Below, piece after piece: positions 10,201-17,569 of a stretch of DNA of 64,000 bases; the stretch's first letter is position 1, and each line of letters begins with the position of its first letter. A model generated the notes under the pieces. It saw only the letters and a program-made list of their open reading frames with translations. It had not been told where the DNA came from and did not search any database. The stretch comes from Candidatus Multiplicimicrobium inquinatum (GTDB lineage: Bacteria > Omnitrophota > Omnitrophia > Omnitrophales > Aquincolibacteriaceae): the NCBI GenBank assembly GCA_002344825.1, contig DDUN01000006.1:1-64000 (forward strand), in the 5' to 3' direction. Made by a program: the position numbers and the translations under genes.

Positions 10201-10748
10201 CCGCGCCGCCGCCTGTTTTCTTTCGCGGTGAACGGCAAAAAACCGGGCCCGATGTTTCGATTGGCGGCGTGATTGATTCCGTGCGGGAAATTCTTACCAA
10301 AAAGGGCGACAAGATGGCCTTTGTGCAGCTGCAGGATTTGTATGGTAATTGTGAGGTGGTTGTTTTTCCTAAAGTTTATCAGCAGTTTTTACCGCTCATT
10401 CGTAAAGACGAGTTGGTTTTTATTAAGGGTAAAGCGGATGCACGGGATGAGACGCCCAAAGTTTTGGTGGATGAAATTGTAAAAATGGAAGAAGTGCAGC
10501 AAAAGTTTACCAAGCAAGTGATGGTGGATCTTCAAACCACAGGGTTGGTTCCTGAACTTTTGGGTGAGATTAAAACGATTTTGCAGAAGCATAAGGGCAA
10601 AACTCCCGTCATGATCGCTTTTCGTGACCCGAAGGGGAAACGGGCGGTTATTGATGCCGGTGTAGGGCTCATGGTGGATACGAACGACGCGTTATTTGAT
10701 GATTTAGAAGCATTGCTTGGCGAAAACTCAGTCAAAATTTCTGCCTAA
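7257..10748 (+). CDS. dnaE: DNA polymerase III alpha subunit
   Basis: A 1,163-aa replicative polymerase of the DnaE1 type. Order of domains: PHP domain (HLNVHTEYSLL, residues ~8-18), palm with GPGRGSAAGSLVAYALRIT and the catalytic aspartates in MPDIDIDFCYERR, fingers region (ALYRPGPLGSGMVDDFI), tandem helix-hairpin-helix region, and an OB-fold near the C-terminus (GGVIDSVREILTKKGDKMAF). Several PHP metal ligands look lost: the usual DHG triplet reads ITDSGNLFG, so proofreading probably depends on a separate DnaQ-like exonuclease. I chose ATG 7257 because the upstream in-frame TTG at 7239 lies in a palindromic repeat; neither has a strong ribosome site. Confidence 0.95.
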   Translation: MSHADFVHLNVHTEYSLLSSTAKITDLVKRSAELKLPALAITDSGNLFGAVEFYAEAMKKGVKPIIGMQTYIAPGSRFERQTHGIKEASFRLTLLAKDEKGYQNLMKLSSMGYLEGFYYKPRVDKESLAKYSEGLIALSGDYKGEVPFYLLYDQPDDAKRALGEYLEIFGKKNFYLEVMDHGLEPDQKMIAECAKLSKETGVSLVATHPVFYVKRDGAQAHDALICIGSGSKIEDANRFRFQSDEYYLKSPEEMKERFKEHPEAIRATIEIAEKCNVKLEFGKIHLPHYKPPEGKTQEGYVRELCFSMLKERMKTIPPDYEARLTRELDLIAKMGYTSYFLIVWDFIRFAREKGIPVGPGRGSAAGSLVAYALRITDADPIVHGLIFERFLNPDRVSMPDIDIDFCYERRDEVIDYVRKKYGSNSVAQIITFGTMAARAAVRDVGRVMNFTYAEVDKIAKLIPMELGITIKDALEKEPELKKLKDTDARVDQLVKISMELEGLSRHASIHAAGVVISDRELSEYVALYKTDEQICTQFTMGDLEKIGLLKMDFLGLRTLTVLHDAVKIIKNNRGVDIKLDELPWEEPKAFERLAKGDAWGVFQLESSGMRDLLKKMKPTKFDHLVALLALYRPGPLGSGMVDDFIKRMKNPALIQYDHPKLEPALKETYGVILYQEQVMRIVSDLAGFTLAQADSLRRAIGKKNPEVMAKEKQNFVNGSVKNSDCDPKVAEKIWDLIDYFSGYGFNKSHSTAYALISYQTAYLKEHFTVEYMTALLTSEMNNTDKIVSYIEASKKMGIKVLPPAVNESFDKFTCGKDWIRFGLAAIKNVGHIAIESIVKARDAGEPFKSLLDFTQRVDLRVCNRKVMESLIQCGAFDELGFHRSQLMSQLDSVLDAGAQIQKDKSLGQMSFFGSGESDFGSVHDPMPDIPEWPEGQKLAYERELIGFYISAHPLSKYSKILKNYATHNTETLAEITIMKPAAAPPPVFFRGERQKTGPDVSIGGVIDSVREILTKKGDKMAFVQLQDLYGNCEVVVFPKVYQQFLPLIRKDELVFIKGKADARDETPKVLVDEIVKMEEVQQKFTKQVMVDLQTTGLVPELLGEIKTILQKHKGKTPVMIAFRDPKGKRAVIDAGVGLMVDTNDALFDDLEALLGENSVKISA

Positions 10749-10780
10749 TTTTTTTTGATTTATTTGAACGGGAGAGTCGA

Positions 10781-11503
10781 ATGCGGATTTTGATCGGAAC
10801 GTGGTTAGGGCTGTTCTTTTTTTGTTTGTCTCCGGTTATTGAGGCCGCAACGGAGAACGCCCCGTCTTTCCCCCGGCTTTACTTGAATGACCAATCAGAA
10901 ACACCCACTATTCAGGCGCTTTCCGGTCTTGCGACACGCCCTTTGAGGCTTTTAGTTCAGCGCAATAATAAATCCCATCACGATGCTTTAATGCAGCCCT
11001 ATGCACTTGGGGCTTTCTTTGGAGATGATCTGCGCATTGAAATGGCTGCGCCTGAGAAAGGAATGAGCGTAACGCTTTATAAGATTTTTCGGGAACCCCG
11101 GGGGGAACGCTATTTGAGCATGCCGGTTTCGATATATTACGGAGATGCTAGCCCAGCGGTTTATGAGGAAAAAATAAAACCATTCCGCGAACAGTTTTTT
11201 ATTGTTGTCTACGAAGAAACTCATTCATCTGATGTCAAGAATCAGCACATCCGTTATTTTGAAGAGCGCCCGCGAAAACTTGCGATTACTTCGTTTAGAA
11301 CTAATTGGATGCTGTCTTCGCTGAAATTTAAGATGAGGGATTTTGCTGCGGGTGATTCGCGCGGATCCTTTACGGAGAGCGCGCAAGATTTGGTTGATAA
11401 ATTAATCAATCCCAAACGAATTTATATGCTACGGCTTTGGGCGAAGGGAACGGATAATTCCAACACTTCTTCAATTATTCCGATTGAGAAAACACATGAA
11501 TAG
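10781..11503 (+). CDS. Secreted protein of unknown function
   Basis: A 240-aa protein that I do not recognise. It has a clear Sec signal peptide (MRILIGTWLGLFFFCLSPVIEA, cleavage predicted near residue 22) and a mature part with mixed alpha/beta character and no cysteine motif or known catalytic signature. A GGGAGAG ribosome site sits ~8 nt before the ATG. It overlaps the start of the YqaJ-like nuclease gene by 8 nt, so the two are translated from one transcript, although no functional link is obvious. Confidence 0.7.
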   Translation: MRILIGTWLGLFFFCLSPVIEAATENAPSFPRLYLNDQSETPTIQALSGLATRPLRLLVQRNNKSHHDALMQPYALGAFFGDDLRIEMAAPEKGMSVTLYKIFREPRGERYLSMPVSIYYGDASPAVYEEKIKPFREQFFIVVYEETHSSDVKNQHIRYFEERPRKLAITSFRTNWMLSSLKFKMRDFAAGDSRGSFTESAQDLVDKLINPKRIYMLRLWAKGTDNSNTSSIIPIEKTHE

Positions 11504-12086
11504 CGCCGCGGCGTTTTCTTTTGTGAATCTGGAGCAAGGCACGCAGGCTTGGCTCGACTGGCGGTTTGAGGGTATTGGGGCATCTGATGCGCCCGCGATT
11601 ATGGGCGAGAATCCATGGAAAAGCCGCACGAAATTGATGCGTGAAAAACGCGAACGAACCAAGGTGAAGCTGAACGCGGCCATGCGGAGGGGAATGGAAT
11701 TAGAGCCTGTTGCCCGTGAGCGGTATGAAAATCACTTTGGATTGAAAGTGGTGCCGGCTTGTCTTCAAAGTAATCATCATCCTTGGATGCGGGCCAGTGT
11801 GGATGGTCTGTCTCATTGCGGGAACATCGTGATTGAAATTAAATGCGGGGAGGGGGCTTACTGGGTCTCTTCCGCCACCGGAAAGGTTCCGGATTATTAC
11901 ATGGGGCAGCTACAGCATATTCTTGCGGTAACCGGGCTTTTAGCGATCGATTATTGGTGTTATATGCCCGAAAAGCCCGCAATTCACATCCGGGTTGAGA
12001 GAGATGATTCCTACATTCAAAAAATGATTGAGCTTGAGCGAAGCTTTTGGGAAGAATTTAAGCAAAATCAGCCCTCCAGCCTTTGA
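11496..12086 (+). CDS. YqaJ/lambda-exonuclease-like nuclease
   Basis: A 196-aa protein matching the YqaJ viral recombinase family (PD-(D/E)XK fold). Diagnostic segments in order: GSRE-like start region NLEQGTQAWLDWRFEGIGAS, DAPAIMGENPW, RRGMELEPVARERYE (the conserved EP and ARERYE), WMRASVDGLSH and the catalytic VIEIKCGEG (D...ExK). The family supplies 5'-3' exonuclease activity for phage single-strand annealing recombination. No annealing protein, integrase or structural phage gene is nearby, so it is either domesticated or a phage remnant. ATG 11496 is preferred over the upstream TTG at 11484; it overlaps the preceding gene by 8 nt. Confidence 0.85.
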   Translation: MNSAAAFSFVNLEQGTQAWLDWRFEGIGASDAPAIMGENPWKSRTKLMREKRERTKVKLNAAMRRGMELEPVARERYENHFGLKVVPACLQSNHHPWMRASVDGLSHCGNIVIEIKCGEGAYWVSSATGKVPDYYMGQLQHILAVTGLLAIDYWCYMPEKPAIHIRVERDDSYIQKMIELERSFWEEFKQNQPSSL

Positions 12087-12172
12087 ATCAGACTTGCTTT
12101 TAAGAAAACAGCCGTTTATAGACGATATAGATGTAAAGCTAGGCTAAGTCGGGGGTTATGAATAAAACCATC

Positions 12173-12201
12173 TTGACAAGGCTAATTAGCTTTGTTAGGC
12201 T
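12173..12201 (+). promoter_or_regulatory. Sigma70-type promoter for the HU/IHF-like gene
   Basis: A perfect TTGACA at 12173-12178 is followed after 17 nt by TAGGCT (12196-12201), a fair -10 box. Transcription would begin about 12208, giving a ~40-nt leader before the ATG at 12250. Confidence 0.65.
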
Positions 12202-12249
12202 TCTCCCGCTCCTACTATTTTTTTGATATAACCTAGGGAGGTGAGATTC

Positions 12250-12528
12250 ATGACTGTGACAAAAAAAGACATTGTCATGCGTGTTTCAAATGAAACCAAT
12301 CTGACTCAGCAGGATGTCAAAAAAATCGTACAGAAAACTTTAGACATTATTCTTGAAAGCTTGGAACGGGGCGATACCGTTGAGCTTCGTAATTTTGGTG
12401 TGTTTAAAGTGAAGATTCGGCGCGGGAGAATCGGCCGTAATCCAAGGACCGGTCAGGAAGTGGCCGTCCCTGAAAAGAAAGTGGTCGTTTTCAAGCCCGG
12501 ATTGATCGCGAAACAACGGGTAAAGTGA
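12250..12528 (+). CDS. HU/IHF-family DNA-binding protein
   Basis: A 92-aa histone-like protein that bends and compacts DNA as a dimer. The N-terminal helices (TKKDIVMRVSNETNLTQQDV) and the beta-arm signature RIGRNPRTGQEVAVPEKKVV with the conserved intercalating proline after the RNPRTG motif are complete. The length is normal. I chose ATG 12250 because a strong GGGAGGTGA ribosome site (12236-12244) precedes it at the right distance; the GTG at 12241 lies inside that site. The subtype (HU versus IHF alpha/beta) cannot be settled by eye; the KVVVFKPGLIAKQRV ending is IHF-like. Confidence 0.93.
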   Translation: MTVTKKDIVMRVSNETNLTQQDVKKIVQKTLDIILESLERGDTVELRNFGVFKVKIRRGRIGRNPRTGQEVAVPEKKVVVFKPGLIAKQRVK

Positions 12529-12582
12529 TTTTTTGGCTTTCTTAGTTGAGAGTCTCATAACCCGAAGGACAAAGAGGAATTT

Positions 12583-12837
12583 ATGGCGGAAAAAGGTAAA
12601 GTAAAATGGTTTTCAAATTTAAAAGGATTCGGCTTTCTTCAAAAGGAAGGCGATGAGAAGGACATATTCGTTCATTATTCCTTTGTTCAGGGTGACGGTT
12701 ATAAAAAACTTAAAGCCGGTGACGAAGTTGATTTTGACATTGAAGATACCGGCAAAGGTCCTCAAGCCCGCAATGTTGTTCGTACCAAAAAAGCCGAAAA
12801 GCCGGCTGAATCTAAAGAAGAAGGCAAAAAGAAATAA
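12583..12837 (+). CDS. Cold-shock-domain protein
   Basis: An 84-aa CspA-family single-strand RNA/DNA-binding protein. RNP1 appears as KGFGFLQ (residues ~14-20) and RNP2 as DIFVHYS (~27-33). After the OB-fold, a ~17-residue Lys/Glu-rich tail ([16 protein letters not shown]) is added, which ordinary CspA proteins lack and which may give extra nucleic-acid contact. A GGAATTT-type weak ribosome site precedes the ATG. It stands between the HU-like gene and rsmE with short gaps. Confidence 0.92.
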   Translation: MAEKGKVKWFSNLKGFGFLQKEGDEKDIFVHYSFVQGDGYKKLKAGDEVDFDIEDTGKGPQARNVVRTKKAEKPAESKEEGKKK

Positions 12838-12886
12838 TTGGGCGTTTGAGCCCGTTGGCTTCTTGGTCCCTCGGGAGATTTAGCGG

Positions 12887-13672
12887 ATGCCTTCTCACAA
12901 TGATTCTGCTTCTTCTCGACGTCTTCGAAGGCTCTATTCCAATCAAGATCTTGATCTAGCTAAGACCATTTCTCTTTCCGCGGAAGAATCCCGTCATGCC
13001 CTTAAAAGTTTGCGGCTTCAGCCGGGTGATACCTGCCTGATCGCAAACGGCAAAGGCTGGGAAGCGGAAGCTGTTCTCCGCTCAACCGAGCATGACCTTG
13101 CTCAATTTCAGATTCTTGCTTGCCGTCATGAGCAACGCGGTTTTTCCTTGCCCGTAACTGTTTTACCTGCTTTGATCAAAAAAGGTAAAATGGACACCTT
13201 AGTTGAAAAAGCACAGGAGTTTGGCGCGGCAAATTTTCAGCCTCTTTTATGTGAGCGCAGTGATTATGATATTGCGGCGGATCGTTTTGAAGCTGTCGCG
13301 TCCCGGTGGGATAAAATCGCTAAAGAAGCGGCGAAACAGTCCGGGTCGTCTCAAGCGCTTCAAATTAACGCGCCCATCAAATTTGATAAGATGCTGGCTG
13401 GGTTAAATACGGAAAATCTTGTTTTGTTGTTTCATACGCAGGCTCCGGCGCAGGACTGGGTACTGCAGGCGCGTGAATTGTCTAAGAAAGAAAAATCTTT
13501 TTCCGGTATTACCGTGCTTATTGGGCCTGAGGGCGGATTTTCACAGAAAGAAATTCAAATGGCTTTAGACTGCGGGCATCCCTGCCTTAAAATTGTTTCA
13601 ATGGGAAAAACTGTTTTAAAAGCGGATACGGCTTTTGTGGCCGCTTTGGCAGGTATTTCTTTTTTTATCTAA
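12887..13672 (+). CDS. rsmE: 16S rRNA (uracil-1498-N3)-methyltransferase
   Basis: A 261-aa SPOUT-class enzyme that methylates U1498 of 16S rRNA using S-adenosylmethionine. The C-terminal knot motifs are clear: VLIGPEGGFSQKEIQ and SMGKTVLKADTAFVAALAG. The N-terminal PUA-like domain includes SAEESRHALKSLRLQPGD. It is followed one base after its stop by mtaB, a second RNA-modification enzyme, so the two form a tight pair. Confidence 0.95.
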   Translation: MPSHNDSASSRRLRRLYSNQDLDLAKTISLSAEESRHALKSLRLQPGDTCLIANGKGWEAEAVLRSTEHDLAQFQILACRHEQRGFSLPVTVLPALIKKGKMDTLVEKAQEFGAANFQPLLCERSDYDIAADRFEAVASRWDKIAKEAAKQSGSSQALQINAPIKFDKMLAGLNTENLVLLFHTQAPAQDWVLQARELSKKEKSFSGITVLIGPEGGFSQKEIQMALDCGHPCLKIVSMGKTVLKADTAFVAALAGISFFI

Positions 13673-13673
13673 T

Positions 13674-15026
13674 ATGAATTCAAAACAACAATCCGTTAAA
13701 TTTGTGACACTGGGCTGCAAGGTAAACCAGTATGAGACGCAAGCCATGGCGGAAAGCCTTGCCGTGAAGAACATCAAGCAGGTGGAAGGTGCTCCCTGTG
13801 ATTATGTCGTCGTGAATACCTGCACGGTTACGGCTGATGCTGATCGTAACAATCGCTATTGGATTCGACGCATGAAGCGCGAAAACCCTGCCGCGCAATT
13901 GGTTGTGACCGGCTGTTATGTCGAGAAAAACCGTGCTGAACTTGAAGCCATGCCTGAGATTGATTTGATTCTTTCCAATTATGAAAAAGACAAACTGCAT
14001 GAGAAAATTTTTGAAGGATGCGGCACCGAAACCATTCAGACGTCTCCGGATAAAACCCGTTTCGCTGAGCTTGCTGTTTCCGCTCCGCAGGGAGGCGGAA
14101 CCCGCGCGTTTGTCAAAATTCAGGATGGTTGCAACCATTCCTGTGCTTTCTGCAAGGTCGTGCTGGTGCGCGGTCGTTCACGCAGCCGCGAACTGAAAAG
14201 TATTGTCGAAGAGGTGAAGCGGCTTGCCGAAGGCGGATATCGGGAGGTTGTTTTTGCCGGCATCCAACTTGGGGCTTATGGTTTGGATTATGAATCTCCG
14301 GAGCATTTCCGCAATCCGTCGGCTCGCGATCATTATTTTTTGACGGATGCGATCGAGGCCGCGGCGGAAGTAAAAGGGATTGAGCGGATTCGCCTCAGTT
14401 CGATTGAACCGATTGATATCGGTGAACCTTTGATTCAATGTTTTGAGCGGGTAAAAAAGTTTTGTCCCCAAATGCATATTCCATTACAAAGCGGTGACAC
14501 GGAAATTTTGGCGTTAATGAACCGCCGCTACTCAGGTGAATTCTATCGTGACCTCATTTTAAAACTTCGTCAGAGAATCCCTGATTTTGAGCTGACATTG
14601 GACGTTATGGCCGGCTTTCCAGGAGAAGAGGCGCGGCATTTTGAAAACACAGTAAAACTATTGGAAGAAATTCAGCCGCTGAAATGCCATGTTTTTCCCT
14701 ATAGCCGCCGGGAGGGAACTCGCGCCGCGTCAATGACGGATGTGGCACCGCATTTAATCCGTGAACGAGTCCAGCAGCTTATTGGTCTTTCGCAGCAATG
14801 GAGTGAAGCTCGTTTGCGTCTTTATCTTGGCCGTGAGCTTGATGTTTTGGTTGAGAGGCCGCGCGAGCAAAATGGTTTTTATGAAGGCATGGCTGCCAAC
14901 TATGTCCGTGTTTGTTTCCCTGCATCTCAGAAAATGGACGGACAAATTGCGCGCGTCCGATGCTTGGCGGTTGAAAACGGAATCATCCTCGGAAAGCTTG
15001 TGCCCGAAGAAGTGAAACATGGATAG
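13674..15026 (+). CDS. mtaB: tRNA t6A37 methylthiotransferase MtaB
   Basis: A 450-aa radical-SAM enzyme that converts N6-threonylcarbamoyladenosine to its 2-methylthio form at position 37 of ANN-decoding tRNAs. The N-terminal UPF0004 domain has the three auxiliary-cluster cysteines in LGCKVNQYE, NTCTVT and TGCYVE. The radical-SAM cysteines are in DGCNHSCAFC (Cys153, 157, 160). A C-terminal TRAM-like region follows. The MtaB subgroup is indicated by KFVTLGCKVNQYETQAM. ATG 13674 is used; the in-frame upstream start at 13635 lies inside rsmE. It overlaps the next gene by 8 nt. Confidence 0.92.
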   Translation: MNSKQQSVKFVTLGCKVNQYETQAMAESLAVKNIKQVEGAPCDYVVVNTCTVTADADRNNRYWIRRMKRENPAAQLVVTGCYVEKNRAELEAMPEIDLILSNYEKDKLHEKIFEGCGTETIQTSPDKTRFAELAVSAPQGGGTRAFVKIQDGCNHSCAFCKVVLVRGRSRSRELKSIVEEVKRLAEGGYREVVFAGIQLGAYGLDYESPEHFRNPSARDHYFLTDAIEAAAEVKGIERIRLSSIEPIDIGEPLIQCFERVKKFCPQMHIPLQSGDTEILALMNRRYSGEFYRDLILKLRQRIPDFELTLDVMAGFPGEEARHFENTVKLLEEIQPLKCHVFPYSRREGTRAASMTDVAPHLIRERVQQLIGLSQQWSEARLRLYLGRELDVLVERPREQNGFYEGMAANYVRVCFPASQKMDGQIARVRCLAVENGIILGKLVPEEVKHG

Positions 15027-15594
15027 TATCCGTCATTTTTTTCAAATGCTCTCGGCTTGGAAGTTTTGGTATGACCTTTTTCATGGATTTGCCTGGCTGG
15101 ATTGGGTTCTTTTTGTTGCGGCTTTTGCGCTGATTGTTGTTGGTGTTTATCGCGGGTTTGGATTTCTTTTTGCTAAGCTGATCTATGTGTTTGCGATGGC
15201 CGTCGGCGTTACTTTGGTTTACCCGTGGATTGCGGAGGGAGCCATCCGTTATTTATCTTTTGCGAAAGCGGGCTTTTGGAATCCGGTGTGCTTTGCTCTG
15301 GTGGGAGTCGCATTTTTTTACCTTTTTAAAAAACTAGCCTTGCTTCAATCTAAAAAAATGACGCCTTCTTTTCACCCCTTTTGGGATAGAGTTATCGGCG
15401 CAGTGATCGGCTTTTTCTTTGCGTTGCTTTTGATTAGTTTTGTTTCGCAGTTTTTTTTGCTGTTGCCTTCAAAGTCGATCGCGAAGCTTTATGGTTCGCA
15501 CGGAGCGCGTTATGGCATTGTTTTAAGGCAGTTTGTCCCGAAGGTGGTTGATTCGGCTTTGACGCCGGTTCGGCTCATCGTAAACCGGAAATAA
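15019..15594 (+). CDS. CvpA-like multi-pass membrane protein
   Basis: A 191-aa inner-membrane protein with four hydrophobic segments (~26-46, 50-70, 88-106, 128-152). The first resembles the CvpA family start (LDWVLFVAAFALIVVGVYRGF). CvpA proteins are linked to colicin V production and, more broadly, envelope stress. In this genome it sits between mtaB (8-nt overlap) and dnaG (7-nt gap), so it belongs to that operon. The match is by hydropathy pattern rather than a long motif, so the name is tentative. Confidence 0.65.
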   Translation: MDSIRHFFQMLSAWKFWYDLFHGFAWLDWVLFVAAFALIVVGVYRGFGFLFAKLIYVFAMAVGVTLVYPWIAEGAIRYLSFAKAGFWNPVCFALVGVAFFYLFKKLALLQSKKMTPSFHPFWDRVIGAVIGFFFALLLISFVSQFFLLLPSKSIAKLYGSHGARYGIVLRQFVPKVVDSALTPVRLIVNRK

Positions 15595-15601
15595 TTATTT
15601 T

Positions 15602-17410
15602 ATGAAATATGGCGAAGACATTATCCGGCGGGTGGCTTCCTCGAATGACATTGTTGATGTTATTTCCGAGTATGTTCCGCTTAAGAAATCGGGCAAGCAC
15701 TTCAAAGGTATTTCACCGTTTACGCAGGAAAAAACACCTTCTTTTTTCGTTTCTTCGGACAAACAGCTGTTTCATTGTTTTTCAAGCGGCGTCGGCGGCG
15801 ATGTTTTTACTTTTTTGATGAAGGTAGAAAATTTTGGATTTCAGGAGGCTTTGAAAAAGCTTGCCGATCGTGCACGCATTCCTTTGCCCGAGCCCGATGG
15901 CCGTGAAAGGCGCGATGGCGGTAAACGCGAAAAAATGTTCGAAGCCTGTTCTCTCACCGCGGATTTTTTTCAAAAGCAGCTGCTTTCTCCTTCAGGCCAA
16001 TCCGGCCGTGATTATTTGGCGAAGCGCGGTGTCAGCGAAGAAATGATCAAATTATTTCAAGTGGGCTGGGCCCCGGCGGATTGGCGCGTGCTTTTGACTT
16101 ATTTGCAGTCCAAGGGAATTCCGGACGCGATTGCCGAAGAAGCGGCTTTGGTAAAAAAATCACCCAAGGGGCATCTTTATGATGTTTTTCGCGGGCGCGT
16201 GATGTTTCCGATTAAAAATGCGCAGGACAAAATTATTGCCTTTGGCGGAAGAAAAATAGGTGATGAAGAAGGCCCAAAATATTTAAACAGTCCTGAGAGT
16301 CCAATCTTTTCAAAAAAGCAGGAATTGTTTGGACTTCATTTAGCTCGAAAGAGCATTGATGAAGTTTGGCGTCATATGATTTTGGTTGAGGGTTACATGG
16401 ATGCGGTAACGCTTTATCAGTTTGGATTTAAAAACGTTGTGGCGACCTTGGGAACAGCTTTGGGAGAAAGTCATGCCAGAATTTTGAAACGCTATGTGGA
16501 TGAGGTTGTCGTGCTTTATGACGGTGATGTCGCGGGGCAGAACGCGGCAATGCGGGGGCTTGAAATTTTACTGGAAGCGGAATTGCATGTGCGCGTGATT
16601 GTTTTGCCGGACGGACTTGATCCGGATGACTATTTGAAAAAATATGGGCATGATGCCTTGAAAGAAGTGATTAAGAATTCGCCCGATTTTTTAAAGTTCA
16701 AGCTGGATGCAATGCTTAAAAATTACTCGAAGACCGATCCGATGGGGATTGTCAAAATGACGAATGAGTTGATGGAAACTTTTTTGAAGGTGAAGAATGA
16801 AGTTTTGCTTTCCAGTTATTTTAAGCGGTTAGCTGAGGAGCTGAGAATTGATGAATCGTCTTTGAGGCGGGAATTTTATTTGCTGAAGCAAAAAACAGAA
16901 GGCCGCCGTCCTGTGCCTGGAGCGGAGAGAAAAGAACAGGAGGCGAAGCGGAATCTTCAGCCGGTCGCAAGAGCGGAAGAAGTGATGCTACTGGCGCTTA
17001 TGTTTTCGGATGAGTTTTTCCGCAAGGAGGGTGTTTTACAAATTAAGCCCTCCGACTGGACCGATGAGGACGCGCGGGTTTTATTCGAGCAGCTGGTTAA
17101 TACGGTTAAGTTGGGAGCTAAGCCCTCCATGGCAATGATTCTTCCTTTGTTACAAAGTGAGGCCTTCAGGGGGCGTTTGACACGCACGATTGCCTTTTTG
17201 GATGAAGTTGAGGACAAGCCGGCCATGTGGCGCGACTGTTTTGGACAAATGCGCGGGCGCCAAACGCAAAGCAGGCTGGATGAGCTGCGTGAGTTAATCG
17301 TGCAAGCCGAGAAAAACCAGCTTTCAGGACAGTTGCAGACTTATTTGGCGGAGTATCAAGCCTTGCTTCAGAAGGGCAAGCAAAAGCCCCCCGAGACAAA
17401 CCACCCGTAA
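15602..17410 (+). CDS. dnaG: DNA primase with degenerate zinc-binding site
   Basis: A 602-aa primase that lays RNA primers for replication. Domains: N-terminal zinc-ribbon region (1-~100), catalytic core with TOPRIM motifs ILVEGYMDAVTLYQ and VVLYDGDVAGQNAAM, and a C-terminal helicase-binding region from ~450. In the zinc region three of the four usual ligands are replaced: the CPFHxEKTPSF motif reads SPFTQEKTPSF (Ser38, Thr41), and the HCFGCG motif reads HCFSSG (Cys59 kept, Ser62). Everything else around it is conserved (EKTPSFFV, GGDVF), so this is a real variant, not a frameshift. I recall similar zinc-less primases in some alphaproteobacteria. rpoD follows, as in the macromolecular-synthesis operon, but rpsU is absent. 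Confidence 0.95.
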   Translation: MKYGEDIIRRVASSNDIVDVISEYVPLKKSGKHFKGISPFTQEKTPSFFVSSDKQLFHCFSSGVGGDVFTFLMKVENFGFQEALKKLADRARIPLPEPDGRERRDGGKREKMFEACSLTADFFQKQLLSPSGQSGRDYLAKRGVSEEMIKLFQVGWAPADWRVLLTYLQSKGIPDAIAEEAALVKKSPKGHLYDVFRGRVMFPIKNAQDKIIAFGGRKIGDEEGPKYLNSPESPIFSKKQELFGLHLARKSIDEVWRHMILVEGYMDAVTLYQFGFKNVVATLGTALGESHARILKRYVDEVVVLYDGDVAGQNAAMRGLEILLEAELHVRVIVLPDGLDPDDYLKKYGHDALKEVIKNSPDFLKFKLDAMLKNYSKTDPMGIVKMTNELMETFLKVKNEVLLSSYFKRLAEELRIDESSLRREFYLLKQKTEGRRPVPGAERKEQEAKRNLQPVARAEEVMLLALMFSDEFFRKEGVLQIKPSDWTDEDARVLFEQLVNTVKLGAKPSMAMILPLLQSEAFRGRLTRTIAFLDEVEDKPAMWRDCFGQMRGRQTQSRLDELRELIVQAEKNQLSGQLQTYLAEYQALLQKGKQKPPETNHP

Positions 17411-17481
17411 GACCCGTCTATTTATTAATTTTTTTTCATGAAATCGTTGTGAAAAGGCTTTCTTTCAGTAACTCGGACTAC

Positions 17482-17528
17482 TATAATGCTGGGTCATTTT
17501 ACGGGTTAGCCCAAAAAGGGTCTAACCG
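17482..17528 (+). promoter_or_regulatory. rpoD upstream -10 box and leader hairpin
   Basis: A consensus TATAAT stands at 17482-17487, with no good -35 at the usual distance. Downstream, GGTTAGCCC (17502) can pair with GGGTCTAACC (17516) across an AAAAA loop, giving a strong hairpin with one bulge in the ~75-nt leader of rpoD. No T-tract follows, so it is not an intrinsic terminator and may affect rpoD mRNA stability or translation. Confidence 0.5.
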
Positions 17529-17569
17529 GGATAGTTGAGTCGTTTTATTGAGATTGGGAAAAGGATTCC

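Noticed and set aside
11496..12086. Prophage
   Set aside because: No other phage gene, att-site pair or integrase is visible around the YqaJ-like nuclease.
12241..12249. GTG start three codons upstream for the HU/IHF-like gene
   Set aside because: The GTG is part of the GGGAGGTGA ribosome site for the ATG at 12250.
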